Shown here piece after piece: positions 45,012 to 56,996 of a stretch of DNA of 64,000 bases (the stretch's first letter is position 1; each line of letters begins with the position of its first letter). Source of the DNA: Deroplatys truncata (taxonomy: Eukaryota; Arthropoda; Insecta; Mantodea; Mantidae); the NCBI GenBank assembly GCA_030765065.1, contig CM060978.1, positions 218,879,498 to 218,943,497 of the forward strand, read 5' to 3'. The notes beneath the pieces were generated by a model. The model was not told where the DNA came from, searched no databases, and saw only the letters and a list, made by a program, of their open reading frames with translations. Position numbers and translations under genes: made by a program.

Positions 45012-46770
45012 ATCTTATGTGTTTACATCACATGACTATCTCAACCCCCTATATAGTATACAATAGTATACAAGACTATTCTTACTAAAGCTTATTTTTC
45101 TGACTACTACATTTTAATTCAAACAAACCTTTACAGAAATAGCTACATTACACATTTCGTTATACATACAAACGGAACAGCGATAGTCAAATGTTTGAGA
45201 GCTGGACGCTATATGCTGGCCTTAAAATTGTATGCAATCGCGAGAAACAACTGAATTCTGATAGGATTTTAAGAGAATGACCAAGAAACGAACAATTCGA
45301 ACCTTTAATAACGGATATTTCAGAAACACATACCACAAAAAACTTATTTCAAATAAAATGTGTGTTATAAATATATCAACTTTTTTTTGTCTAGTACGTT
45401 TTCGTCTATCGCTTAACGTTTACCATGATGGAAGAGTTGTATTGTAGTTCCACTGTTGGGGAGCCAAACTTGATGAAGTAACTGTCCCACGTATGGTGGC
45501 CTTCGCCCCAACGTTTAGGAATCAACTTTGTATTTTTTGTTTCTTTAAACATTATATATATATATATTTATGTTTGCCTCGGCTGCGTCAGTATTAATTT
45601 GTAGAAACATGTATCTCTTAGCAGGGGGTGATGAGGCTAAAGAATGTAGGCTTACACAAATTATAATTTTTACTTCACTCCATTTATTAACCCTTCACAC
45701 GATTAAATAACACATCATGATAAAGAGAGCTGTGAGATTATTTTATTAATTGCACTTTTAAACATGTAAACTTTATTTTATTCTCGCCTTAATGAATTTT
45801 GTCGCACAGTGAATACGTATTGAACTGCTCAAGAACGTTGCCGTCTAGCGTCCGGTTGAGAACGCTGTCTTCTAGCGACTGCCGTTTACTGCTTAAATTT
45901 GTAAATTTCTGTATTTCAAGTCCCTAATTGGCTAATTTTAATCCAATAGAATACTTTATTTAACTTTCAACTATTCTGGTTTTTGATTGGCTATTTATAA
46001 ACTGTTTTAAATATTACATTATTGTTCAAAGAATTACTAGTAGTATTATTAAACTTTCCAATTCATTATTGTCTCAAGGTTACCTCATTGTTAGCAACTT
46101 TCAGCTTCTATTATCACAGCTCCTACACTGTTAAATTACTTAATACATTCACATAACATTATTATACATTTAAACAATAATATAAATATACACTTTATAT
46201 ATTATTTATACACATATTGCTTTAAGGCAATATTGTTGAATTTATATATTACATAATTAGACTGATATTATTTAAGTGTTAAAACTACTGCCTCAACTAG
46301 TAATACAAGATTATACAAAATTCGTTCCGAATGAAGACGAGTTCATACGCTATTCCCAGAAAATTCAAGGTATATATTTTATTTGTCATGTAAATATATT
46401 TAATATACCTTATTTTAATCAACATTGTTACAACCATTTTTTAGAAAATAAAAAATTTCAGAAAGTGTTCTATGTACAGGGTAGTTGGGGTGGGGCAATT
46501 TTACTTGAAAATCTTCGTGTTACATTTATGGAAGATACTGGACTTAAGTAGGTACCAAGTTTGGTATTTATCCGAGTTTTCGTTTTTGAGTTATACTGTT
46601 CACAGACACACAGACAGGCAGGCAGGCAGACACACATGCTCACACAGAGAAACTAAAACATTTTTTTAAATGCTTTTTTTTAATTCAGGTGCCTCAAAAA
46701 CATGTATTTCAGATGAAATCTCGATATTGAATTTTTAGTTAGAATGCAATACTTCGACTACTTACTAGAC
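45012..46770 (-). repeat. T5 repeat split by LTR-like copy L2
   Basis: The copy runs from TCTTATGTGTTTACATCAC to a family-type CTTACTAG end. It breaks inside GTTTACCA at about 45426 and resumes near 46305. Confidence 0.65.
45454..46295 (-). mobile_element. LTR-like element, copy L2 (~842 bp)
   Basis: Same ends as L1 (TGAGGCAGTAG...CCCCAACA on the minus strand) and same orientation. It has only one minisatellite unit. It sits in an old T5 repeat, with about 24 bp of further shared sequence beyond the CA end. Confidence 0.6.
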
Positions 46771-46802
46771 AAGAGTACGTGTATGTGTGCGCGCGCTTGT
46801 AT

Positions 46803-47519
46803 AAATATCAAACTTAAGTTCAGTATCTTCCAAAGAGAAAAGTTTTTGAAGAAAAAACCCACCCCAAACTGCGCTTTACATGGAACATTCTTCGAATTAT
46901 TTGTATTTCACAAAAATTGGCTGTAACGATTTACATTAAAATACCATATATATATATATATATATATAGATATATATATATATATAATCATATATTTAGA
47001 TGGTGAATAAAATGCATACCTTAAGTTTTTTTGAGAGTAGCCTATAAAGTCCACTTCATTCGAAAGGAATTTTTGTAATTTCTTATAAGTGCTAAGTGTT
47101 AAGACAGACAAAAACGTACTTAAAAAATGTAGTTTTTAAAGTACACAGTTATTACAAATAGCTCTTTTGGGGGCATCAGCCATTTCAGAGTTATCCAATA
47201 ATACTGTTCCGAATTTGTTAAATACTTTGTAAGTTTTTTAAAGTCCTGTCGCCATTCACATGTTTCTAGTGATGTTATGGAAAGAGTATGGACTTTTCAA
47301 GCCATAGCGAGCCGCTTTTAGGCATATGTCTATCAATTCAGTTTCCCCTATCCCTTTTGTACCTACAGCGAAGTAGTTTATGAAACGGTATCTCCAAATG
47401 TTTATTATTCGATGAAGATGAAGCAGAGAAAAATAAACTTGCGTAAGAATGGTTTGTAGAAGCTATATAACAATAAATGATAGTGGGTAGGGAAAGTCGT
47501 GTGAATACAAGACATCAGA
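46803..47519 (+). repeat. T5 repeat, old copy
   Basis: Diverged plus copy without its left end. It ends GGTAGGGAAAGTCGTGTGAA, then TACAAGACATCAGA. A (TA)n run occupies 46946-46986. Confidence 0.6.
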
Positions 47520-48905
47520 ATTGTAAACTAGTTATGGTTAGTAACTGATGAGCTAAACTCATACAGTGACTTAAATACACAGATTTACAGCTGTTAACGA
47601 AGAAAGCGAAAAAGCTGAATATTGTTACTATATGATAAAATAATTAAGATAATAATACATTGTCATTAACTTTACAAGTTTTCCAAAGATCGCCACCGGT
47701 CGTTTCCTTTAAGTTGCGATAGTTAGCTGACAGATGGCAGCAGCTACTTGACGCCTGATGACTCCACACTTAATGAATTAAAGGTCAGTCACCATCTTCG
47801 TTTGCTATGGGTTATTCATTATATTGTGTTAACATCGGTTGGTTTTAAACTGAACTACCTAAGTAGGTATATGTTACATCCCATGTGGTAACTAAGGCGA
47901 TTATGTGAAATATATCATTTTAATACCTAGTCTATGTACTTTATGGTTGTTAATAAGAATTATGTTTTTTGCGCTGATGTAACACCGCTTGGTGACTTAT
48001 TAAATGTTGAACGTGTTCTTAAGTTCGCCACTCAGAATTTTATCTAAGATCAATTAAGCTTTTTTCCTTAAATTTTTGTTTTTCGATTTGTAATTTCGAG
48101 GTTTTCAGTTCTAAGGGATACTGAACTAAGCTTTTATCAACGTAATTTGCATTATAAATTTGAAATTAGATTGCAATCAATTATTATATAAGCTTGCATA
48201 CAAATATCACATTTCAATGTAATTTTTGTCCAATATCAAAATATAGTCCTTCAATGATCTAAAGGTATTAAAATATTACTTAGTTCGAAGGTAAACTTAG
48301 GGTGCATGGGTATTCTAACTTAATAGGAGTAATTCCCAGTATTTTTAAATTTTAGTGATGAAAAAACAGAAACTTCCCCGTACAAAATTGTTTTCGATAT
48401 TAAGGAATATTAATGTGGTTATGCTCCTTTTATAATTCGAAAGAAACATATAATCTTTTAAAGAATACATTTCCGTTAACTGGCGAACTTAGGGTGACCT
48501 ACGTTATTATCTCATCATAATGTTCAAATCGAAAGGCCTGCTCCTCTCCACGGGAAGTTTAAAACTGAGCAATCAAATCTCTTTTTAGGTGAACAATATC
48601 CCTTCTTCCTGTTTGTTTATACTCATTGTTCCATCCATATACTACGTATTTGTTACTGAGCAATGTGTCTCGGGCACTGACCAATCATGGTCTTTTATCT
48701 TATAAATTGTTTGCAAGGATGCGACAAAACTTCAGCTCACTACTGAACGGTAATACTAATCAGCACGCAGTAATTAATAGGCTGTCATCCAGCTCGTCAT
48801 TCATCAATTCTGAGCAATTATGAAATCATACTACCTCAACATTCACTTCAGTCCAATCCACTTTAGTTTCCATTGCCAAAAACCAACAGATTCTTTCAAC
48901 TTTGA
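47520..48905. other. non-coding, AT-rich
   Basis: No recognised gene or shared repeat. Confidence 0.4.
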
Positions 48906-49184
48906 TGTCGTAATTATTGACGGGAACATTTAATAATTAAATAAAGTAATGAGAGTGAGATAGAGAAATAATTGCAATGAATAATTTCCGTATATTACAT
49001 CAATGTATAATGTTATAAGCTTGAGTTGAAAAGATTTATCCGAGAAAGAGATAATTAGCGAGCAAAGTCATTTTAAACAGCCGAAACAGCGAACACATTA
49101 TTATAAAAGTTCTTGATATGCTGTTAAGGGGTGAAATCAGTAGTTTGATCAGTGACGTAGACAGAAATTCTGTAGAAGAGAAAG
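48906..49184 (+). mobile_element. LTR-like direct repeat, left copy (279 bp)
   Basis: It matches 50478-50682 plus 51541-51615 in the same orientation. Shared blocks include GTAATTATTG, TTATAAGCTTGAGTTGAAAA and GTAGACAGAAATTCTGT. Together with the gag-like interior it suggests an LTR. No primer site is recognisable. Confidence 0.55.
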
Positions 49185-49199
49185 AGTAAAGAATTCAGG

Positions 49200-50010
49200 A
49201 ATGGGAGGAAGAGATTTAATGGGAGTGATGAAGATGTTAAAAATTATGAGGGAAGAGCTAGGAAAGAAATTAGAAAATAACCAACAGAAATTAGAAATTA
49301 GTCAACAAGAGCTAGGAAAGAAATTAAGGAAAAGATGGAGAATAATATTCAGAAATTAGGGGAAGAGCTAGGAAAGGAATTAGTGGAAAATAATCATAAA
49401 TTGGAAAAATACTCGACTGGAATTAGGAATAAAGCTTAAAGACAATCAAGGATGAAATTAAGAGGGGAAATAAACAAGGGATGACGTGAGATCAAATAAA
49501 ACAGAAAACTGATTACGAATGAAATTAGTTAAGAAATGGAAAAATCTTAAAATAAAATTTGTAAACAAGTCACTGAGAAATCAGGGATAGAAATCAGGAA
49601 ACTAAAGGAGGAAGTAGCAAGGAAATTGGGAACAGAAACGGAAATAGCAAACGAAGAACTAAAACAGGTCAGAGAAATAGCTAGAAAAGGAGTAGAAAAT
49701 TAAAATAGAAAAGTGGCAGCAGAAAATATAAAAGCAGCTAGAAAAGGGGAAACAGGAGTTATGTAAGAAGTTGGAAAATCAACAGCAAGTATTAGAGAAA
49801 CTCAAGGAGGAAATGAAAGGGGAAGTAAATAATGTTAGAAGCGAAGCCAAAGAAAATAACAGAAATCAGGGAAGAAATGAGAACGAGAGTTCAACTTTCT
49901 TTGGGCAAGAAGCACAGTCTCGTAGAAATAGAAACCATGATAAAGTTCAATTAAGTGTGGAATATAGGGCTAGAATTGCTTTTGAAGCAGACCAAGGCAG
50001 AAACACATAG
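49200..50010 (+). pseudogene. coiled-coil gag relic between direct repeats
   Basis: Starting near 49201 (MGGRDLMGVMKMLKIMREEL) the product is a repetitive Glu/Lys/Asn/Gln coiled coil (EELGKKLENNQQKLEISQQE and variants), with stops and frame changes after about 130 codons. A last open part at 49771-50010 (ENQQQVLEKLKEEMKGEVNN) ends in a basic tail. This is the pattern of insect Gypsy gag N-termini, as at 36095. Capsid, protease and RT are absent, so any element here was gag-only or deleted. Confidence 0.5.
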
Positions 50011-50477
50011 GTCCAAAAGGAAAGAAAGAACACATAAGTGGGAACCTGGAATGGGTGATAAGTAATTTAGATTAGCTTTTATCGGAAAACAGTGAAAGTG
50101 AACTGCAGTGAACTTAACAAAATTAGAACCAGTACTTCGACCAAAATACTCAAGACAAATCGAAAATCAAATGCAAAGAAAACAACCCTTGACTATTTAT
50201 ATAAATTCAAAACAGAAATTAACACTGTAAAGAAAAATAGCTTGCTAAATCTAGTATAAAAAGCATTGTGTTTATGTATATGAGGGTTATTAACTATCAT
50301 TTAAATATTTATATCTAGTCATAACCCGCATAGAAAAAGAAATTTGTAAAATATTGTATGAACATTGAAAGAGTAGCGACAGGGAATCAGATAAATTTAA
50401 GGTTAAAGTTTTATTCAAGCAAACGAGTACATTCTTATATAACTGAGAATAATAAGACAGTGTAACCAGCAATATAA

Positions 50478-51615
50478 TATCGTAATTATTGGCGAGAAAA
50501 TATAAGTAATTGAATAAAGAAATGATAGTAAGATAGAGAAATAATTTCAATAAATAATTTCCATATATTAAATCAATGTGTAATGTAATAAGCTTGAGTT
50601 GAAAAGATTTGTCCGGGAAAAAGGTTATTAGCGAGCAAAGTTATTTTCAACAGCCGAAGTAGTGAACGCGTTGGTATAAAAATCTGATGTGTTACACTTA
50701 CATGACTTTCTCTACTCTTGTACAAACTATTTTTATTCTGCATATGCTTCATGTTAATCGAGATATCGAGATGTTAATCTTATTGCTAATATTCTTGTAG
50801 ATGCAAGGGAAATTGGTAGGCTTTAAGCTGTAGTCAAATATTTTAAGAGCTGGTTGCTATGTGGAGTATTCCATTCTCTTTGCATTACCAGAAAAAAAAG
50901 AATAACAAATTCCCATTTGAGAAAAAGTATAAGCATTGGAAAATTTAAGGGAATAACAAGCAATATCTCTCAAAATGGTTCTGATTCACTCAACAAAAAA
51001 AATGTATATGACATAAATTTTTTATTTTAACGCGATCTACATTTTTTGTGCAGTAAAATTTTGTCTATCTCTTATGGTTTACCAGTTATGCAAAATTCGC
51101 TCACAATGAAGAATACTTTTGAAGACATTCCCAGAAAATTCGAGATATACATTTAATTTGTCATGAAAATATCTTAAACATATGATATTTTAATCAAAAT
51201 CGTTAGAGCCATTTTTGAGAATATTTAAATTTTCGAAAAATGTTCCTTGTAAAGGGTAATCTGTGGTGGGGGGGATTTTCTTGAAAACCTTCGTGTCGCA
51301 TCTCTGGAAGATTCTGAGTCTAAATACTAAGTTTGGTGTTTATCCGACTGTTCGTTTCTGAGTTATGCTGTTCTCAGACACACGCACACACAGACACACA
51401 CACGGATATGTTTCCAAAAATGCTTTCTTTTGGATTCAGGGGGTCTCAAAACATGTATTTCCGGTGAAATCACGGTATCAAATTTTTGGGTGGAATCTCG
51501 TACTTCCCCTACTTACTATACGTAGTAGAGAAAGTAACAATTCTTGGATTGCTGTTAAGGGATGAATTCAGTAGTTTGAACAGTCACGTAGACAGAAATT
51601 CTGTGGAAGAGAAAG
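50478..51615 (+). mobile_element. LTR-like direct repeat, right copy, split by a T5 repeat
   Basis: The two parts, 50478-50682 and 51541-51615, together give ~280 bp, equal to the left copy. The left copy shows the unbroken sequence across the insertion site. Confidence 0.65.
50683..51535 (-). repeat. T5 repeat, complete copy
   Basis: Length 853 bp. The left flank is AAAAA (50678-50682) and the right flank AACAA (51536-51540). In the uninterrupted LTR copy the same site reads TATAAAAGTTCTTG. Confidence 0.92.
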
Positions 51616-52152
51616 GGAATGTAATTGTGAGAAAAACTGCCTAGCAACAGTATCACATACGCATACTTAGACATTTGAGATTGGAGCGCATATGAAGGGA
51701 AGATGTTTGAGGAGTAATATGTAGGTGGAGTATAAGTTAATATAAGTGCACGCAATCTAAATCAGAGGCACTCTTTTCGTGCATTGTCACTCTGTATACT
51801 TCTGACGACTCATGTGTTATTTTAAGCGCCCAGTGATGCACTTGTGTGAGCAGGGTTTAGCGGTAGCCGCGAGCGGCTTTGCCGGTAAGCATTTTAGCGA
51901 CTCGCGTCAATTTGCGCTTCTAGTTCCTCTTATTGCGCAAACAATTATTTCAAACCATAAAATAAATACTGCATAAGTTAGCAGGTATAATAATTCAATT
52001 GTTATGGTTTCGAGTACTACGATTCATAATTACTTTAATTTTTTATCCTCAAACGGTAGGCAACTCGCTTCAGTATCTCAAGTATTGGATCACATAAAAT
52101 TTCTCAGTCAATTTAAACTGATGTTATTTTTTCACATCCGTCCACGCATAAC
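51616..52152. other. non-coding
   Basis: Nothing recognised. Confidence 0.35.
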
Positions 52153-52154
52153 CT

Positions 52155-52862
52155 GTCATGTGTTACACTGACATGACTTTCTCTACTCTTGTACAAACTA
52201 TTTTTACAAACGCTTATTCTTCAAATGCTTCATGTTAATCGAGATATCGAGATGTTAATCTTATTGCTAATTTTCTTGTAGATGCAAGGGGAACATGGTA
52301 GGTTATAAGCGATGGTCAAATATTTTAAGCGCTGGTTGCTATGTGGAGTATTCCATTCTCTTTGCATTACCAGGGCAAAAAAAAATGAATAACGAATTCC
52401 CATTTGAGAAAAAGGTATAGGTATTGGAAAATTTGAGGCAATAACAAGCAATATCTCGAAAATAGTTCACTCAACAACAACAAAAAGTTTATATGACAAA
52501 TTGTGAAGTTTTAATGCGATCTACATTTTTTGTGTAGTAAAATTTTGTCTTTCTCTTATGGTTTACCAGTTATGCAAAAGTCGTTCACAATGAAAAATAC
52601 TGTTGGAGACTTCCCAGAAAATTCGAGATATACATTTTACTTGTCATTAAGGTATCTTAAACATATGATAGTTTAATCAAAGTCGTTAGAGCCATTCTTG
52701 AGAAAATTAAAATTTTCGAAAAATGTTCCATGTAAAGGGTAATCTGGGGTGGGGGGATTTTCTTGAAAACCTTCGTGTCGCATCTCTGGAAGATACTGAA
52801 CCTAAATACCAAGTTTGGTGTTTATCCGGCTGTTCGTTTCTGAGTTATGCTGTTCACAAACA

Positions 52863-52898
<36 letters not shown>

Positions 52899-53024
52899 TG
52901 TTCCTAGAAATGCTTTTTTCGGATTCAGGAGGTCTCAAAACATGTATTTCCGGTGAAATCTCGGTATCGAATTTTTGGATGGAATACAATACTTCCCCTA
53001 CTTACTATACGTAGTAGAGAAAGT
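52155..53024 (-). repeat. T5 repeat, complete copy beside the LINE tail
   Basis: It starts CTGTCATGTGTTACACTG and ends GTAGAGAAAGT. A (CA)n run at 52864-52894 expands the short GTGT stretch seen in other copies. The right flank AAAAG leads directly into the LINE's GATA tail. Confidence 0.85.
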
Positions 53025-53029
53025 AAAAG

Positions 53030-55420
53030 TAGATAGATAGATAAGGTATCTTTATTGGTTTCAAATTATTGAAGTTATTACACAAGTATTTAGTGCATGG
53101 GTCATTGACCGTACATGCATATTTAAGATACAATAGGGTGACAAAATAAACAACAGATAAAGAAAACACAACAAAAGGAACAAGAAAAAGGGAAATAGAA
53201 ATAAATTACCTTTGTCTAACTGAACAAATTTGACCTAGCTTCGCGCACTTTAGCCAGAAAATTGCCCATGTTTTGCCAGTTCCTCTGGTCAGCCAGTAGA
53301 TCCCAACATGCCAATCTCTTTCTTAAGGGACTTAAGAATTTTTCTTTGAGTTTAATCGTTCGCTGGTTCTCCCACTGTGCACATTCCGCCAAAATATGTA
53401 CCCAGTCCTCATCCAATTCACAGAATGGGCAGATTCTCCTGCCAGAATCGTCGGTCATTTTCTGTGCTCTCCAGCCCCCCAGTCTAAACCATGCCATTCC
53501 TGATCTTTCCTTTCTTCCTAAATTAAGTATATATGCCTCTTTACCCCAGTTCAATTTTATTTCATTTGCTAGACTTAGAGAAGGTTTAATTTTACAGTCC
53601 GATTCTATTTCCTGTTGGTTGATGTCTCTTAGTCTTCTTTTAACACCTTTCCATATGTTTTTGTCATTTGTTTCAGCTCTTAGCCATACTGATCCCATTC
53701 CTATTCTCCTCAAACCCCTTTCCAAATCAGCTGCCCAAAACTTAGGAGACAGGTTTTCTCGCTGGTATTTATAACATTTGGATCGTAGTGTGGAGTTATC
53801 CCCATGCATCAGCCTTAGCCAGTACTTCACTGCTCTTATTTTGCAGTGTATTGTGTCTTCATAGCATCCTACCTCCCTCAATACCCCCGAATTTGATGTG
53901 CCTTGTGAAACTCCAAGAACTCTTTTCCAAAATGCTACCTGTGTTTTATTTACATGCTCTGCTCTTTCCCATCCCCAGATTTCACTGCCGTATAACAGAA
54001 CAGGCCTTATCATGGAGTTATACATCTTTTCTAATGTATCTACAGGTACATCCGGTATCCGCGAGAGGGTACGTAATAATTCATTTAACTGCCCTCGTGC
54101 TTTGTAGTTAGTTACAGATAGATGTTTGTTCCATTTTCCTCTCATATTAAACATTACTCCTAAATAGGAGAAATGTTTAACGTTTTGTAGTTCTAGCCCC
54201 TTGTAATACCATTTCTCATCCCTGCCATACACATAGCCATTTTTGAAAGCCATTGTTTTTGTTTTGTTAATGTTTACCACCAGACCCCATTGTTTACAAT
54301 ATTGTTCCAACCTATTAATACCTTTCTGTAAGCCTTCTGTCGTCACTGACAAAATTGTCATGTCATCCGCGTATAAAAGTACAGGAATGCAGACATCGTC
54401 TACTTTTGGGCCATTCATTTCCTCTGCTATTAACACGTCTGTTATATCGTCTATGAATAAATTGAACAATAGGGGCGATAAAATACATCCTTGACGAACT
54501 CCTCTACTGGCCGATTTAGATTCAGTTATTGTGTTTTGGTCTATTTTGATGCTGAAATTCACACTGTTGTAAATTTGCATTAGAGCTTTCATCATTTTAC
54601 CAGAGAGTCCTTTGTGGTGAAGTTTCGCCCAAAGGGCATTTCTCTGCACACTATCAAAAGCCATTTTAAAATCAACAAAAGCACAATAAAGTTTCCCCCT
54701 CTTTCTATTCAAATTTGAATCAATTAATGTTTTTAATATGAAAATATTATCTGCAGTAGAGAACCCTTCCCTGAAACCCGCCTGAAATTTAGAAATCATA
54801 TCGAACTCTTTTACCCAACCCCTTAACCGGTCATAGATAATTTTGCAATATACCTTACCCAGTATAGATAACAACGCAATTCCTCTATAATTTTCTGGTT
54901 GCTGACTGCTGCCCTTACCCTTAAATATTGGCTGAATAATTGCTGTTGTCCAAGCTTCAGGATACTTCTCTCCGTTAAATAATTTGTTAAATGCCACCCG
55001 CAGAAGGTATAATATTTTAGGGACTTCTATGGAGCATTTAACAAATTCACTCGGAATTCCTTCTATTCCCGGTGCTTTGTGATTCTTTAGGCTTTTTATT
55101 GCCCGAACAATTTCCCCGTCAGTTATTTCCCCATCTAGAATTGGTACTGTAGAATTTAAGCATAGTTCAGCGAAAGACATACGGGGTCCCTCCCACTCAT
55201 CCCCACCAACTTCAGCGTACACACTATTAAAATACGCTAACCATGTTCCTGGTTTGATGCTTACGTTATCCCGTCTTCGCACTTTAATTTTCTTAATTAC
55301 CTTCCACATGTATATCGAATCTCTCCGTTCTGTCGCTATTCTTAAATCTGTCGCCATTTTGTTTTGCCATTCCGTCTTTACAAGTATTATAGCCAACCAT
55401 TGTAACTGTCGGCAACAAAA
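53030..55420 (-). mobile_element. 5'-truncated non-LTR retrotransposon (LINE)
   Basis: The minus strand carries an open RT frame, a ~185-bp 3' UTR with an AATAAA signal close to the end (CCAATAAAGATACC), and a short (TATC)n tail at about 53030-53043. The frame closes upstream at a stop (55421-55423) with no endonuclease domain, so the copy is 5' truncated. The open frame in such decayed surroundings indicates a recent insertion. Confidence 0.85.
53216..55396 (-). CDS. LINE reverse transcriptase, C-terminal 726 residues of ORF2
   Basis: Reverse transcribes its own RNA at the target site. The RT domain spans about residues 95-415: EAWTTAIIQPIFKGKG (fingers, ~147-162), NYRGIALLS (~169-177), FRE-FSTADN (~208-217), the catalytic Asp in AFVDFKMAFDS (~239-249), GVRQGCILSPLLFNLFID (~299-316), and YADD (342-345). 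YLGVMFN follows at ~411. The thumb includes RPVLLYGSEIWGW (~464-476). A CCHC-like knuckle, C656-C659-H667-C672 (CPFCELDEDWVHILAEC), sits near the C-terminus as in several LINE clades. No endonuclease precedes it. The listed start at 55394-55396 is a TTG; the frame is open to 55420, so the true ORF2 start is lost. The clade is not certain. Confidence 0.9.
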   Translation of the reverse strand: MAIILVKTEWQNKMATDLRIATERRDSIYMWKVIKKIKVRRRDNVSIKPGTWLAYFNSVYAEVGGDEWEGPRMSFAELCLNSTVPILDGEITDGEIVRAIKSLKNHKAPGIEGIPSEFVKCSIEVPKILYLLRVAFNKLFNGEKYPEAWTTAIIQPIFKGKGSSQQPENYRGIALLSILGKVYCKIIYDRLRGWVKEFDMISKFQAGFREGFSTADNIFILKTLIDSNLNRKRGKLYCAFVDFKMAFDSVQRNALWAKLHHKGLSGKMMKALMQIYNSVNFSIKIDQNTITESKSASRGVRQGCILSPLLFNLFIDDITDVLIAEEMNGPKVDDVCIPVLLYADDMTILSVTTEGLQKGINRLEQYCKQWGLVVNINKTKTMAFKNGYVYGRDEKWYYKGLELQNVKHFSYLGVMFNMRGKWNKHLSVTNYKARGQLNELLRTLSRIPDVPVDTLEKMYNSMIRPVLLYGSEIWGWERAEHVNKTQVAFWKRVLGVSQGTSNSGVLREVGCYEDTIHCKIRAVKYWLRLMHGDNSTLRSKCYKYQRENLSPKFWAADLERGLRRIGMGSVWLRAETNDKNIWKGVKRRLRDINQQEIESDCKIKPSLSLANEIKLNWGKEAYILNLGRKERSGMAWFRLGGWRAQKMTDDSGRRICPFCELDEDWVHILAECAQWENQRTIKLKEKFLSPLRKRLACWDLLADQRNWQNMGNFLAKVREARSNLFS

Positions 55421-55424
55421 TCAA

Positions 55425-56225
55425 TAGCAGATATTGAAGCAAAGAGTACGGCTTCAAAAGGGACGACCATCGCACGGCTAAAAAAAATTGGCGCCTCATC
55501 GTAGTGCTAACCGCTACAAAATTTGGCCAATACGGCTTCACTTTAAACATTGAAAATTCTGCTTTTAATCATTGGAGAATCAGATAGTGGCAATTTCCGA
55601 ATTAATATTGTTCTTGAATGTAATACTATTGTGTTTTGATTTTAGCTTAACTTAATTTTGAAGTTAACTTTTTCTCATTCCCACAATGTTGGTAGCATTG
55701 GTTAGTATTTTGTAATACATTGGATTGTTCATTCATTTAGTATACCGTGATAGGAAAACTAGCAATGGTAATATGATTTTAAACCACACAAATAATAAAG
55801 TAATTATTATTTATATGATCTGTTAAACTTGATTTATTTTAACCAATTCCACGAGAGGTTACGACTTTATTCGATGGAACTATTAGATCACAACAGTTTA
55901 TTATAAGTAAGACTTACACTGCACGTTATTCTAGAAGCTATCTGAATTCCTTTCATTGCAAGTATTGATATGGTCACTAAAAGGTGACTTAGTAATACAT
56001 GAAGTGAACAGCTTGAATAATGGTTTGCAATAAATAGTATTAAATTTGTTCAATAGAACCATTAATGTTTTCTCTTTAAAATAGTTTGTGCACTTATGTA
56101 TTTATATACGTAGTATATTTAAGCACGTGTCATTTAATATACTTGGAAGTAGTTTTGAGCAAATGGGATAATGCATACTACAAAATGGGTATATAAATTA
56201 ATGACAGAAGAATCAATAATCTATT
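55425..56225. other. non-coding, AT-rich
   Basis: The minus-strand frame at 55293-55550 overlaps the LINE frame and is a shadow. Nothing else is recognised. Confidence 0.4.
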
Positions 56226-56229
56226 TGGT

Positions 56230-56980
56230 GTTTATCATGTCATAATATAACAAGATCAAGAAGATATTGAATATATGAGTGGTAAATTTGTTGATGGTTT
56301 TGAGCAAGGTGATCTGAAAATGAATTTTGAAAAGACAAATATAGTCATTGGGGGTCCTGGATAAAATGTTAAAATAAATAATAAGACAATTAAACAAGTT
56401 GAAGTGTTCAGATATCTTAGATCTATTATTGACAAATCCGGTACAAGTGAAAAAGATATATTATTTAATAGAACTAATGTTGTAAGAAAGGCAATTAGAT
56501 CGTTAAATGGATTCTTTTGGAACAGAAATTAGACAAAACCAATTAAATATAATAAAGTCAATAGAAATTACTTTTTTATACGGCGGTGTGTTGAGTATAC
56601 ATGAAAAAATATGTAGAAAAATGTTGATGACAGAAATGGAGGGATTAAGAATGAGCATGAGAATATCAAGAATTCAGTATATCAGGAATGGTTATAACAG
56701 ACTGGAAATGGATATACAGGAAACTGTCGTTGAACAGAGAAGCAAAAACTCTAAAATAGTACATCACGTAAAGAAGATGAAGAAGATGGCCAAAGAGCGT
56801 TTATCAACTGGTCAACTCCTGGTAGAAGGAAGCGTGAAAGATAATTCTTACATAATAGATGGAGTCAATATACGAGCTCGTAAATATGCAGACAAGAGGA
56901 TTAGAGAAAGAACAGTGGCAGAACAGAAAATCTTTGAGAATTGCAACAGGAATAAAAGGCTCCACTGAAAAGTGGAAATC
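56230..56980 (+). pseudogene. RTE-like reverse transcriptase, C-terminal relic
   Basis: The plus strand reads LKMNFEKTNIVIGG, then NNKTIKQVEVFRYLRSIIDK, matching the K-K---ME--KV-KF-YLGS-I thumb block of RTE-type RTs. In the frame from 56507, LMTEMEGLRMSMRISRIQYI and IVHHVKKMKK follow, corresponding to the L---EM-FLRR--R--R---IRN and WFGHVKRM blocks. STPGRRKRERG in another frame is the PPGRRKRGR tail motif. Frameshifts and stops separate these parts. The open frame of 153 codons is therefore not a gene. Confidence 0.75.
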
Positions 56981-56996
56981 CAGTATAATAAAAAAA

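Noticed and set aside
52864..52894. (CA)n run as an independent feature of interest
   Set aside because: It is an expansion of the GTGT-rich stretch present in every T5 repeat copy.
53262..54494. Open plus-strand frames of 170, 107 and 83 codons
   Set aside because: They lie antisense to the LINE reverse transcriptase frame and show no conserved motif, so they are shadows of the real frame.
56507..56968. A 153-codon protein-coding gene
   Set aside because: Its text and the other frames together spell RTE reverse transcriptase blocks; it is a frame-shifted relic.
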